DNA of 64,000 nucleotides, taken from NCBI GenBank assembly GCA_963714325.1, contig CAVQOB010000020.1, positions 35,622 through 99,621 on the forward strand, read 5' to 3'. Positions within the stretch are counted from its first letter, which is position 1; each line of letters starts with the position of its first letter. Source of the stretch: CAVQOB01 sp963714325 (lineage in GTDB: Bacteria > Pseudomonadota > Alphaproteobacteria > Rhizobiales > Hyphomicrobiaceae). Of the stretch, positions 17,890 through 28,643 are shown one piece after another. A program made the translations under genes and the position numbers. The notes beneath the pieces are model-generated. The model was not told where the DNA came from. It saw only the letters and a program-made list of their open reading frames with translations, and searched no databases.

Positions 17890-18630
17890 TTAGCGGGACT
17901 GCTGCAGAAGTTTGCGCGCCCGTTCAAGGTCGGGCGGAGTATCGACACCACGCGGCACCGTGTCAACGATCGTCACGTCGATCCGCATGCCGTCTTCCAA
18001 CGCGCGCAACTGTTCCAAGCGCTCGCGAAGTTCCAGATGCGAGGGCTTGAGCGAGACATAGCGTTCGAGCGCCGAGCGGCGGTAAGCATAGACGCCGATG
18101 TGATGGTAGAGTGGGCCATCGCCGTGCGGCGCGGTTGCGCGAGTGAAATAGAGCGCGCGCAGCCGCTTGTCGCTGCCAACCGGTGTGCCGACCACTTTGA
18201 CGACATTGGGATTGGTGCGCTCTTCCTCATCCTCGATGATCGAGGCCAGCGTGCCGATGTGCACGGCCTTGTCGTCAAGCGGGGTAAGGCTGGCCTTGAG
18301 GATCGCTGGATCAATCGTTGGGAAGTCGCCTTGCAGGTTGACGACAATCTCAATCTCACCTTCTGGGTCGACCTTGTTCAGCGCTTCAAAAATGCGATCG
18401 GAACCAACAGTATGGTCGCTTCGCGTCATCACCGCCTCGCCGCCGGCCGCCTGCACGGCGCTACGTATCGCCTCACTATCTGTCGCCACCACGACCCGAC
18501 CGATGCCAGCGGCCATCGCCCGTTCCCAGACGTGGACAATCATCGGTTTGCCGTTGATTTCGGCGAGCGGCTTACCGGGCAGGCGCGTCGCCTGCATGCG
18601 GGCTGGGATGGCGATAATGGTGCGCTTCAT
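17890..18630 (-). CDS. kdsB: 3-deoxy-manno-octulosonate cytidylyltransferase
   Basis: Activates Kdo as CMP-Kdo for lipopolysaccharide inner core synthesis. The protein has 246 residues, the normal length. The start at 18630 gives MKRTIIAIPARMQATRLPGKPL, which contains the family's nucleotide-binding signature; the ORF can run up to 18930 but that part crosses the cycM promoter. Other signatures are VATDSEAI, MTRSDHTVGSDRI, VVNLQGDFP and HHIGVYAYRRSALERY. It is divergent from cycM and followed closely by pheA. Confidence 0.96.
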   Translation of the reverse strand: MKRTIIAIPARMQATRLPGKPLAEINGKPMIVHVWERAMAAGIGRVVVATDSEAIRSAVQAAGGEAVMTRSDHTVGSDRIFEALNKVDPEGEIEIVVNLQGDFPTIDPAILKASLTPLDDKAVHIGTLASIIEDEEERTNPNVVKVVGTPVGSDKRLRALYFTRATAPHGDGPLYHHIGVYAYRRSALERYVSLKPSHLELRERLEQLRALEDGMRIDVTIVDTVPRGVDTPPDLERARKLLQQSR

Positions 18631-18817
18631 GGGGGAGTGGACTTTCGGGGGCGGTGACAATTGGTCTCGGCTGGATCGGCTTGATCGGGCCCAAGCGCGC
18701 TTGCAAGCACCGGGGGAGCCCGTATATTCGCGGACGATTATGGGGGCGATTGCGCCGGGGCGGCAACCCCCGCATTGCAACCGGCAAGATCCACGGGGCG
18801 GGAGCGGAACGCGAACC

Positions 18818-19360
18818 ATGAATGCTTTTGAATTCAACAAGATCGCCGGCGCCGTTCTATCCGCTCTGCTGCTGGTTTTTGGCCTGAAGACATTCGCCGA
18901 GATCGGCTTGGCCGAAAAAGTGCCCGCCAAGCCTGGCTACGTGCTTCCCGTGACGGCGGCCGCGACCGGTGGTGGTTCGGTAACCCCAGCGGCCTTCAGC
19001 TTTGATGCCATAAAGGGATTGCTCGGCAAGGCAAGTGCCGAAGCCGGCGAGGACGGTTTCAAGAAATGCGCAGCCTGCCATACCCCAGTGAAGGGCGGCG
19101 AAAACAAGGTCGGCCCCAACTTGTGGGGCGTCATCGGTCGCAAGCTCGGCACGCACGGCGGCTTTGCTTACTCGGACGCATTGAAGGGCAAGGGCGGCGA
19201 TTGGACCTGGGAAGCGCTGGCGACCTATCTCAACAATCCGCGCGGCGCGATTCCGAACAACAAGATGGCTTTCGCCGGCATCCCGGACAACCAGGACCTC
19301 GCCGACATGCTCGTCTACTTGCGCAAATTGGCTGACAGTCCACCAGCACTGCCGAATTGA
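18818..19360 (+). CDS. cycM: Membrane-anchored cytochrome c (CycM-type)
   Basis: A 180-residue electron carrier between the bc1 complex and cytochrome oxidase in Bradyrhizobium-type chains. An uncleaved N-terminal helix (about 8-28, IAGAVLSALLLVFGLKTF) anchors it, then a Pro/Ala/Gly linker leads to a class I c domain. Heme is attached at CAACH (Cys84, Cys87, His88) and the distal ligand is Met150 in NNKMAFAGI. The start ATG 18818 follows GGGAGCGGA; the longer frame upstream is antisense to kdsB and is not coding. A terminator follows. Confidence 0.94.
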   Translation: MNAFEFNKIAGAVLSALLLVFGLKTFAEIGLAEKVPAKPGYVLPVTAAATGGGSVTPAAFSFDAIKGLLGKASAEAGEDGFKKCAACHTPVKGGENKVGPNLWGVIGRKLGTHGGFAYSDALKGKGGDWTWEALATYLNNPRGAIPNNKMAFAGIPDNQDLADMLVYLRKLADSPPALPN

Positions 19361-19397
19361 ACTGCGAACTGGCTTCGTTCGCCTGATCAGAATTCGA

Positions 19398-19436
19398 ACG
19401 GCTCCGGTGTCTCGCATCGGAGCCGTTTCTATTGAA
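19398..19436 (+). terminator. Rho-independent terminator after cycM
   Basis: A 13-base stem with one G-T pair (AACGGCTCCGGTG at 19398-19410 with 19416-19428) closes a five-base loop and is followed by TCTATT. It lies 38 bases after the cycM stop. Confidence 0.85.
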
Positions 19437-19728
19437 ATACAGAACTCTATCGCCCTCCACGATGACGTCAAAGCCCCAGAGGAGCCTCATTTTTCGCGGA
19501 TTTTGCCAATCATGGCCGTGCGGCCAAGCCAGGTTTGGTCCGGTAGTGGCTGGGTCGGTGAATGAACAATATGTAACTTGGCCATTCAGCGACAAAACAA
19601 CATGCTATAGGCGTTCCAATTGCGTGGCCACCCGACAGCGGCCGCGTGACTGAACCGGAAGCACTTGGTCAAGCGCAACATAGGCGAAGCCGAGACAGTG
19701 CATCAGGCCTTGGGAGGATCATCGTTCG
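19437..19728. other. Upstream region of the yej operon, no gene seen
   Basis: About 290 bases between the cycM terminator and yejA1. The sequence near 19550-19620 has several AT-rich patches, including CTATAGG, and is where the yej promoter would be expected, but no pair of elements with good spacing stands out. Confidence 0.35.
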
Positions 19729-21666
19729 ATGAACATCTGGTTTCGAGCCATGGCGGGGACTGCTGGGCTGCTTGCGAGCGCCACCCTCACCACCGTTCAA
19801 GTCCAGGCGCAGGAGACGCTGCGACGGCACGCTGTCTCACTCGTCGGCGAGCCAAAATACGGCCCCGACTTCAAGCATTTCAACTGGGTCAATCCCGACG
19901 CGCCGAAAGGCGGGCGGGTGCGGCAATCAGTGATCGGCTCGTTCGATAGCCTCAATCAGTTTCCGGTGCAGGGTGAAGCCGCCGGCCTGCTGGGATTGCT
20001 CTACGACACGCTTTTCGTCGGCAGTCCCGACGAAGCCTCCGCCGAATACGGCAAGGTAGCTGAGTGGATTACTTTTCCGAGCGACTATTCCTCGGCGAGT
20101 TTCGACTTGCGAACGATTGCGCGTTTCCATGACGGCAAAGCGATCACCCCCGAAGACGTGATCTTCTCGCTGGACGCAGTGAAGAAAGCGTCACCCCAGT
20201 ACTCGACCTACTACAAGGACGTCGTCAGCGCCGAGAAGACCGGACCCAATCAGGTCACGTTTCGGTTCTCGACTAAGAACAACCGTGAGCTGCCGCAGAT
20301 TCTCGGCCAGCTGCCGGTGCTGCCGAAGCATTGGTGGGAGGCCAACGGCCCTGATGGCAAACCGCGTGACATCACCAAGTCGTCGCTTGAGATTCCGCTC
20401 GGCTCTGGCGCCTACAAAATCAAGAGTTTCGAAGCTGGCAAGCAGATCAGCTATGAGCGCGTCAAGGACTGGTGGGCCAAGGATCTCCCCGTCGCCAAGG
20501 GGCAATGGAATTTCGATGAGTTGACGCTGATCTACTTCCGCGAACGGACAGCGGCGTTCGAAACCTTCAAGACCGGCAGTCTCGATTTCTGGCGGGAGAA
20601 CAGTGCCAAGTCCTGGGCGACCGAGTTCGACTTCGATGCCGTGAAGCGCGGCTTGGTGAAGGCGGAAAAATTACCGATCGTTCGGGTCGCGTCGATGCAG
20701 GGTTTCGTCATGAACCTGCGCCGTAAGCCATTCCAGGATGTCCGCGTCCGGCGGGCGATGAACCTCGCCTTTGATTTCGAGTGGGCCAACAAGAATCTAT
20801 TCTACGACCAGTACATTCGCGTCGGCAGCTATTTCGACAATTCCGAGTTGGCGTCGAAGGGGTTGCCGCAAGGCCGCGAACTCGAGATCTTGAATTCCGT
20901 CAAAGCGGATGTGCCGGCCGAGGTTTTCACGAGCGAATGGAAGAATCCTCGCAACAGCGCTGGCGACGACCTCCGCAAGAACCTCGCCGAAGCGGTCAAG
21001 CTCTTGAGGGACGCGGGCTGGGCCACTCGGCAAGAGTCCGTCGAGGACGGCAGCTGCGGTTTCATGTGCCGCGTGATGGTTTCGGTCGGATTGCGGAGTC
21101 CGAAGACCGAGACAGTCTTGCGCAACCAACAGGGTGAGCAGCTGACGTTCGAAATCCTGCTCGACAATCCGATTTGGGACCGCATTGTGCAACCCTATCG
21201 CGGAACGTTGGAAATGCTCGGGATCAAAGCCAACATTCGCCAGGTCGACAGTGCGCAGTACCAGCGCCGCATCGACAAGTTCGATTATGACGTCATCATA
21301 GGCCAATTCCCGCAATCCGAGAGCCCCGGAAACGAGCAACGCAACTTCTGGGGCTCAGCCGCGGCTGACCAGGACGGCAGCCGTAATCTCATCGGCATCA
21401 AGAACAAAGCCATCGATGCCTTGGTGGAAGCGGTCATCTTTGCCAAGGATCGCGCCGATCTCATCGCTGCCACCAAGGCGCTGGATCGTGTCCTGCTGTG
21501 GAATCATTACGTAGTGCCCAATTGGCATCTGCCGTTCGATCGCATCGCCATCTGGGACCAGTATGGCCGGCCTCCGACGTTGCCGGCCCGCGCCGTATCC
21601 TTCACCCAAACCTGGTGGTTCGATGAGGCTAAAGCCAAGCAACTCGCAGCCAAGCGTGGACAGTAA
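19729..21666 (+). CDS. yejA: Extracellular solute-binding protein, YejA-type (first copy)
   Basis: Periplasmic family-5 binding protein of a YejABEF importer, which takes up microcin C and peptides in enterics and aids resistance to host peptides in rhizobia. It has 645 residues with a signal peptide ending near VQAQ (about 28). Family stretches: FKHFNWVNPDAPKGG, GLLYDTLFVGSPDE and RNFWGS. Compared with the second copy it has an extra segment of roughly 20 residues near 445 (ESVEDGSCGFMCRVMVSVG) with two Cys. First gene of a six-gene operon; the second copy starts 54 bases after its stop. Confidence 0.92.
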   Translation: MNIWFRAMAGTAGLLASATLTTVQVQAQETLRRHAVSLVGEPKYGPDFKHFNWVNPDAPKGGRVRQSVIGSFDSLNQFPVQGEAAGLLGLLYDTLFVGSPDEASAEYGKVAEWITFPSDYSSASFDLRTIARFHDGKAITPEDVIFSLDAVKKASPQYSTYYKDVVSAEKTGPNQVTFRFSTKNNRELPQILGQLPVLPKHWWEANGPDGKPRDITKSSLEIPLGSGAYKIKSFEAGKQISYERVKDWWAKDLPVAKGQWNFDELTLIYFRERTAAFETFKTGSLDFWRENSAKSWATEFDFDAVKRGLVKAEKLPIVRVASMQGFVMNLRRKPFQDVRVRRAMNLAFDFEWANKNLFYDQYIRVGSYFDNSELASKGLPQGRELEILNSVKADVPAEVFTSEWKNPRNSAGDDLRKNLAEAVKLLRDAGWATRQESVEDGSCGFMCRVMVSVGLRSPKTETVLRNQQGEQLTFEILLDNPIWDRIVQPYRGTLEMLGIKANIRQVDSAQYQRRIDKFDYDVIIGQFPQSESPGNEQRNFWGSAAADQDGSRNLIGIKNKAIDALVEAVIFAKDRADLIAATKALDRVLLWNHYVVPNWHLPFDRIAIWDQYGRPPTLPARAVSFTQTWWFDEAKAKQLAAKRGQ

Positions 21667-21720
21667 GAAAGCGAAAAAATGGCGACCCTGTTGTACCGGT
21701 GTCAGTCATGTTGGGGGGAA

Positions 21721-23556
21721 ATGAACGTGTTGTCAGCGGTTACCACCCGCGCCGTGGCATTTGCTGCTGTGCTTGCACTCGCGCCCGTTGCCGGCTTCGC
21801 CAACGGCAGTCACGGTCTCTCGACCTTCGGCGAGCTCAAGTACAAGCCCGACTTCAAGCACTTCGACTATGTCAATCCTGACGCGCCGAAGGGCGGTCGA
21901 CTCTCGACCATCGGCACGGCAGCGCTATCGACCTTCAACAGCTTCAATAATTTCATCGTCAAGGGTGATGCCGCGCAGGGCCTGTCGCTGCTCTACGACA
22001 GCCTGATGACGGCGGCCGCGGACGAGCCGGGTTCGATGTATGGGCTGGTCGCGCATTCGGCGAGTGTGGCACCTGATCGCCAATCCGTGACCTTCCTGAT
22101 GCGGCCCGAAGCGAAGTTCGCCGACGGCACGGCGGTTACGGCCGAAGACTGCGTCTTCACGTTCAACATTTTGCGGGAGAAGGGTCATCCCGGGTATCGG
22201 ATTGCCCTGCGCGATGTCGCGAAAGCGGAAGCGCTCGACGCGACGACTGTCCGCTACACCTTCGCTGGCTCGCAGACGCGCGACCTGCCGATGCGGGTCG
22301 CCGGCCTACCCATCCTGCCGAAGGCCTACTACGCAACACGCAATTTCGACGAGACGACGATGGAACCGCCGCTCGGCTCCGGCCCCTACCAGATCGGTGA
22401 CTTTAATCCCGGCACGCAAATCACCTACAAGCGCCGCGCCAGCTACTGGGCGCGTGATCTCAATGTCGCGCGTGGGCAGAACAACTTCGACGAAGTGAGG
22501 TTTGAATACTTTGGCGAGCGCATCACCGGCTTCGAAAACCTCAAGGCGGGTACGTTCGATCTGCGGGAGGAGTTCACCTCAAAGGAATGGGCAACGGCCT
22601 ACGAGGGCATCCCCGCCATCAAGGACGGGCGCCTGATCCGTCTCGACATGCCCGATGAGAGTCCGTCCGGTACGCAAGGCTATTGGATCAATACGCGCAA
22701 GGCGAAGTTCCAGGATCCGCGCGTGCGCCGCGCGCTCGATTTCGCATTCGATTATGAATGGACCAACAAGAACGTGTTTTATGGCCTCTACAAGCGCACG
22801 ACGAGCTACTTCGAAAATTCCGACATGAAGGCGATGGGAAAGCCCTCGCCCGAGGAACAGGCGCTGCTACAGCCGCACAAAGACAAGCTTCCCGCCGCGG
22901 TGTTCGACGAGCCCTATATGCCGCCGATTGCCGATGGCACCGGCACCGATCGCAAGGTGATGCGCGAAGCCAATCGACTGCTGATCGAGGCGGGGTGGAC
23001 GTTGAAGGACAACAAGCGCGTCAACGCCACAGGCGAGGTTTTCGAGATCGAGTTTCTCGTCACTGACCAGACCTCGGAGCGCATCCTTGGCAAGTACGTC
23101 GAGGCGCTGCGATCCCTCGGTATTGCGACCTCGATCCGCAAGATCGACGAAACCGCCTATCAGCGCCGGGTCAAGCAGTTCGACTATGATATCATTTCCG
23201 GCCGCTTCGTCATGAACGTGACGCCGGGGCTGGAATTGCGCTCCATGTTCGGATCAGAATCCGCCGATGTCGAGGCCAGCCGCAATCTCTCCGGCATCAA
23301 GGACCCGGTCGTCGACGCCCTGATCGAGACGATCATCGGCGCCAAGAGCCGCGTCGACCTGGTCACCGCCGCCCGCGCGCTGGACCGCGTGCTCCGGGCC
23401 AACCACTACTGGGTGCCGCACTGGTACAAGGCTGGGCACTGGATTGCCTACTGGGATAAGTTCGGCCGGCCGGCCGTCAAGCCACGATTCGCCCGCGGAA
23501 TCATCGAGACGTGGTGGTATGATCAGGCAAAAGCTGCGAAACTGAAGCCGAACTGA
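21721..23556 (+). CDS. yejA: Extracellular solute-binding protein, YejA-type (second copy)
   Basis: A 611-residue paralogue of the preceding protein, with the same layout (FKHFDYVNPDAPKGGRL near the mature N-terminus; KRTTSYFENSDMKAMG; HYWVPHWYKAGHWIAYWDKFG at the C-terminus). The start at 21721 gives a clean signal peptide cleaved after AGFA; the ORF can start at 21679 with a Cys-rich extension that would spoil it. Tandem binding proteins suggest two ligand specificities sharing one permease (inference). Spacing to yejB is 35 bases. Confidence 0.92.
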   Translation: MNVLSAVTTRAVAFAAVLALAPVAGFANGSHGLSTFGELKYKPDFKHFDYVNPDAPKGGRLSTIGTAALSTFNSFNNFIVKGDAAQGLSLLYDSLMTAAADEPGSMYGLVAHSASVAPDRQSVTFLMRPEAKFADGTAVTAEDCVFTFNILREKGHPGYRIALRDVAKAEALDATTVRYTFAGSQTRDLPMRVAGLPILPKAYYATRNFDETTMEPPLGSGPYQIGDFNPGTQITYKRRASYWARDLNVARGQNNFDEVRFEYFGERITGFENLKAGTFDLREEFTSKEWATAYEGIPAIKDGRLIRLDMPDESPSGTQGYWINTRKAKFQDPRVRRALDFAFDYEWTNKNVFYGLYKRTTSYFENSDMKAMGKPSPEEQALLQPHKDKLPAAVFDEPYMPPIADGTGTDRKVMREANRLLIEAGWTLKDNKRVNATGEVFEIEFLVTDQTSERILGKYVEALRSLGIATSIRKIDETAYQRRVKQFDYDIISGRFVMNVTPGLELRSMFGSESADVEASRNLSGIKDPVVDALIETIIGAKSRVDLVTAARALDRVLRANHYWVPHWYKAGHWIAYWDKFGRPAVKPRFARGIIETWWYDQAKAAKLKPN

Positions 23557-23591
23557 TTTGCCGGGTTCCCGGCGGAGGACACCGACCCACG

Positions 23592-24695
23592 ATGGCCGCC
23601 TATCTGCTGAAGCGTCTCCTGCTGATCTTCCCGACCATTCTCGGCATCATGCTGATCAGTTTCGCGATCATCCAGTTTGCCCCCGGCGGCCCGATTGAAC
23701 GCATCATCGCGCAACTGTCCGGCACTGAAGTGTCGGCAACCGCCCGTCTTGGCGGCGGCCAGGGTGATGGCCTCGCTGGTCAACCAACCACCCAGTCCGG
23801 CGCCGACAGCGGCAAATATCGCGGCGCCCAAGGGCTCGATCCCGCTTTCATCAAAAGCCTGGAGAAGCAGTTCGGGTTCGACAAGCCGGCGCACGAGCGC
23901 TTTTTCCTGATGATGAAGAACTACCTGACCTTCGACTTTGGCAAGAGTTACTTCCGCGACGTCAGCGTCATTCAGCTGATCAAGGAGAAGATGCCGGTCT
24001 CGATCTCGTTGGGGATCTGGATGACGCTGGCAACGTACCTGATTTCCATTCCGCTGGGCATCCGCAAGGCGGTGCGCGACGGCGAGAAATTCGATACCTG
24101 GACCTCGAGCGTCCTGGTGTTGGGCTACGCGGTGCCAGGCTTCCTCGTCGCCGTCTTCCTGCTGGTTGTCTTCGCCGGCGGATCATTCTTTCAGTGGTTC
24201 CCTTCGCGCGGCCTCTACTCCGACAATTGGGACCAGCTGTCGCTGATCGGCAAGGTGAAAGACTACTTCTGGCATCTGGCACTGCCGTTGACGGCGATGG
24301 TCCTTGGCGCCTTCACGACGATGACGTTCCTGACCAAGAACTCGTTCCTCGACGAGATTCGCAAGCAGTATGTGTTGACTGGCCGCGCCAAAGGCTTGAG
24401 CGAAAAGCGGATCCTCTATGGCCACGTGTTCCGTAATGCGATGCTGCTCATCATCGCTGGATTTCCCGGCGCTTTTGTCAGCGCCTTCTTCTCAGGCAGC
24501 CTGCTGATCGAGCAGATCTTCTCGCTCGACGGCCTCGGGCTACTGTCATTTGAAAGCGTGATCAAGCGCGACTATCCCGTCGTCTTCGCCAACCTCTATA
24601 TCTTTTCGCTGGTCGGCCTCGTCGTGCACCTGATCTCCGACTTCATGTACACGGTGATCGACCCGCGCATCGATTTCGAAAGCCGGGAGGTCTGA
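23592..24695 (+). CDS. yejB: ABC transporter permease YejB
   Basis: Inner-membrane subunit of the YejABEF importer. It has 367 residues with six predicted helices: the first at the N-terminus (LLLIFPTILGIMLISFAII), then a large periplasmic loop of about 100 residues, then five more. The loop is rich in Gly/Gln and is longer than in DppB-type permeases, as expected for YejB. The cytoplasmic EAA loop appears around YVLTGRAKGLSEKRILYGHVF. It stops two bases before yejE begins. Confidence 0.94.
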   Translation: MAAYLLKRLLLIFPTILGIMLISFAIIQFAPGGPIERIIAQLSGTEVSATARLGGGQGDGLAGQPTTQSGADSGKYRGAQGLDPAFIKSLEKQFGFDKPAHERFFLMMKNYLTFDFGKSYFRDVSVIQLIKEKMPVSISLGIWMTLATYLISIPLGIRKAVRDGEKFDTWTSSVLVLGYAVPGFLVAVFLLVVFAGGSFFQWFPSRGLYSDNWDQLSLIGKVKDYFWHLALPLTAMVLGAFTTMTFLTKNSFLDEIRKQYVLTGRAKGLSEKRILYGHVFRNAMLLIIAGFPGAFVSAFFSGSLLIEQIFSLDGLGLLSFESVIKRDYPVVFANLYIFSLVGLVVHLISDFMYTVIDPRIDFESREV

Positions 24696-24697
24696 AT

Positions 24698-25906
24698 ATG
24701 GACGCCCGTGTCGAGAAGACCAACGCGGCATCGTTCCGCCAGAACGCAGTGTTGACTGCGGTGCGCCGGTTGGCGGGGGGGCTTTCGCGAACCTTCCGCC
24801 TGACGCCGATCAACCGGCGCCGCTGGGAGAAGTTTAAAGCCAATCGTCGCGGTTACTGGAGTTCTAGTGATCTTCCTCGGCCTGTTCGGCCTGACGCTGT
24901 GCGCTGAACTCATCGCCAACGATAAACCGATCATCGCGCGCTACAAGGGCGAGACGCTGTTTCCGATTTTCGTCGACTATCCGGAATCGAAATTCGGCGG
25001 TTTTCTCGCCATCACCGACTACAAGGATCCAGTGATCCTCGACGAGATTGAGAGCAACGGGTGGGCGTTTTGGCCGCCGATCCGCTATTCGTACGCTTCG
25101 ATCAACAAGGACTTCCCGCGGGTCAAGTCGGCAAGTGGCCAATGCCTGGGATTTCCCGGACCACCGCACTGGTCCGGCAGTGGCGCCATCTGCGATGCGC
25201 CGGCCGAGCAGTTGCAACGCTACCAGACACTCGGCAACCGCAATTGGCTCGGCACCGACGACCAGGGCCGCGATGTGGTGGCTCGCCTCGTCTACGGCTT
25301 CCGTATATCCGTTCTGTTCGGATTGCTGCTGACAATTCTCGCCTCGATCATCGGTATCACGGCGGGCGCAGTGCAGGGTTACTTCGGCGGCAAGGTCGAT
25401 CTGATCTTCCAGCGGTTTCTCGAAATCTGGTCGTCGATCCCCGTGCTGTTCGTGCTGATCATCATTTCATCGGTGCTGATTCCCGGTTTCTGGACGCTGC
25501 TTGGCGTGCTGCTGTTGTTTCAGTGGGTATCGCTGGTCGGCGTCGTGCGCGCCGAGTTCCTGCGTGGCCGCAATCTCGAATACGTCACCGCTGCCAAGGC
25601 GCTGGGCCTCTCGAACGCGCGGATCATGTTCAAGCATCTGCTGCCCAACGCCATGGTGGCGACGTTGACGTTTCTGCCATTCAAGCTGTCGGGATCGATT
25701 CAGGCGTTGACGGCGCTGGACTTTCTTGGCCTCGGCCTGCCACCCGGTTCCCCGTCGCTCGGTGAGCTTCTGGCGCAAGGCAAGTCCAACCTGCAGGCGC
25801 CATGGCTCGGCTTGTCGGCTTTCCTGTCGATCGCCGGGCTTCTCAGCCTGTTGATCTTCGTTGGTGAAGCCGTGCGTGACGCGCTCGATCCGCGAAAGAC
25901 GTTTAA

Positions 25907-25910
<4 letters not shown>
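24698..25910 (+). CDS. yejE: ABC transporter permease YejE (frameshifted near 24865)
   Basis: Second permease subunit. The first 56 codons read to RRWEKFKANRRGYWS, the normal YejE N-terminus just before its first helix. The family's next residues, VIFLGLFGLTLCAELIAND, occur in the +1 frame from 24867. Removing one base between 24861 and 24866 gives a single 403-residue protein. The remainder is intact, with the EAA loop near EYVTAAKALGLSNARIMFKHLLPNA and a C-terminal DALDPRKTF. A break in the middle of a five-subunit operon with intact partners suggests a sequence error. It overlaps yejF by four bases (ATGA). Confidence 0.92.
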
Positions 25911-27570
<1,660 letters not shown>

Positions 27571-27574
<4 letters not shown>

Positions 27575-28527
27575 CGCTGCTGATCGCCATTCGGGGCGCT
27601 GGCGCCAATTGGTCGCCGGACGCCTGGCAAAAGCGGTTTTCCAGCCGCATGTCCGGTCGTTCGATCGTCTTGGCGGGCTCGCCAACGGTACGTGCCGATG
27701 ACGTGCACTACGTTGCGGCCTGGAAGCCGGAGCCGGGTGCACTGACGCAATACCCCAATCTCAGAATTATCTTCAATCTTGGCGCCGGCGTCGATGCCTT
27801 GCTCGCCGACTCAACGCTGCCAAAAGTCCCGATTGTCCGCGTCGTCAACGACAACCTGACCCGGCGCATGACAGAATATGTCGTGCTGCACACGCTCTGG
27901 CATCATCGGAACATGACACGGCTGCGGGCGGCGCAGGCGCGGGCGCTTTGGGATGCACCGGACCAGTCGTCGGCCGATCAGGTTCGCGTCGGCATCATGG
28001 GTCTCGGTGAAATGGCCCGTGACGCCGCCGAGGTTCTGCTGCGGCTGGGATTTCAAGTCGCCGGCTGGAGCCGGACGTCGAAGTCGCTTCCGGGCGTGGC
28101 GTGCTTTGCGGGAGCTGATGGCCTCGCTGGTTTTCTCGCGCGGACTGATATCCTCATTGTCCTATTGCCGTCGACGGCTGAGACAAAGGGTATCCTCAAC
28201 CGGACACTGTTTGCCGGGCTTGCCCGCGACGGAGCACTCGGCGCGCCGGTGATCATCAATGGTGGTCGCGGGGCTTTGCAAATCGAGGCCGACATTCTGG
28301 CAGCGCTCGATGATGGCACGCTTGGCGGCGCAACACTCGATGTCTTCGAGACGGAACCTTTGCCTGCGTCGAGCCCGCTATGGTCGCATCCGCGCGTCGT
28401 CATCACGCCACACAATGCCGCCGATAGCGATCCCGATGCCATCTCCCAAGCGGTCGTCGCGCAGATCCACGCGTTCGAGCGTGGCGAGCCGCTGCGCAAC
28501 ATCATTGATCCTGCCAAAGGCTACTGA
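27571..28527 (+). CDS. ghrA: Glyoxylate/hydroxypyruvate reductase A
   Basis: NAD(P)H-dependent D-2-hydroxyacid dehydrogenase of 318 residues that reduces glyoxylate or hydroxypyruvate. It starts at a GTG that overlaps the yejF stop (GTGA). The Rossmann motif is VGIMGLGEMARDAAEVL near residue 141. The catalytic Arg is in INGGRGALQ, the Glu in DVFETEPLP and the His in ITPHNAAD. The translational coupling to a peptide transporter is not obviously metabolic; it may be a chance operon tail. Confidence 0.9.
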
Positions 28528-28538
28528 GCCTCGCGGAC

Positions 28539-28600
28539 TAGAGTGTTTCCGGCAAAAGTGTGAGCGGTTTTCCCGATAAGAAGCACGACAAAACAAAGAG
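28539..28600. repeat. Degenerate copy of an extragenic repeat common in Bradyrhizobium-type genomes
   Basis: The sequence around TTCCGGCAAAAGTGTGAGC followed by GGTTTTCCCGATAAG is an imperfect palindrome of the GGCAAAAGTG/CGGTTTTCC type that I recall as a frequent intergenic element in this order. Its placement just after ghrA, before a hairpin and between convergent genes, fits such elements. The family assignment is from memory and only one copy is present here. Confidence 0.45.
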
Positions 28601-28643
28601 CTAGGGTCGTTCCCTGCTTCTTCCTAAACTGGAACGACCCTAG
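28601..28643. terminator. Hairpin between convergent genes, likely bidirectional terminator
   Basis: A perfect 13-base inverted repeat, CTAGGGTCGTTCC at 28601-28613 and its complement at 28631-28643, with a 17-base loop. The right arm covers the TAG stop of the leftward PcfJ-like gene. No long T run is present, so its strength is uncertain. Confidence 0.55.
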
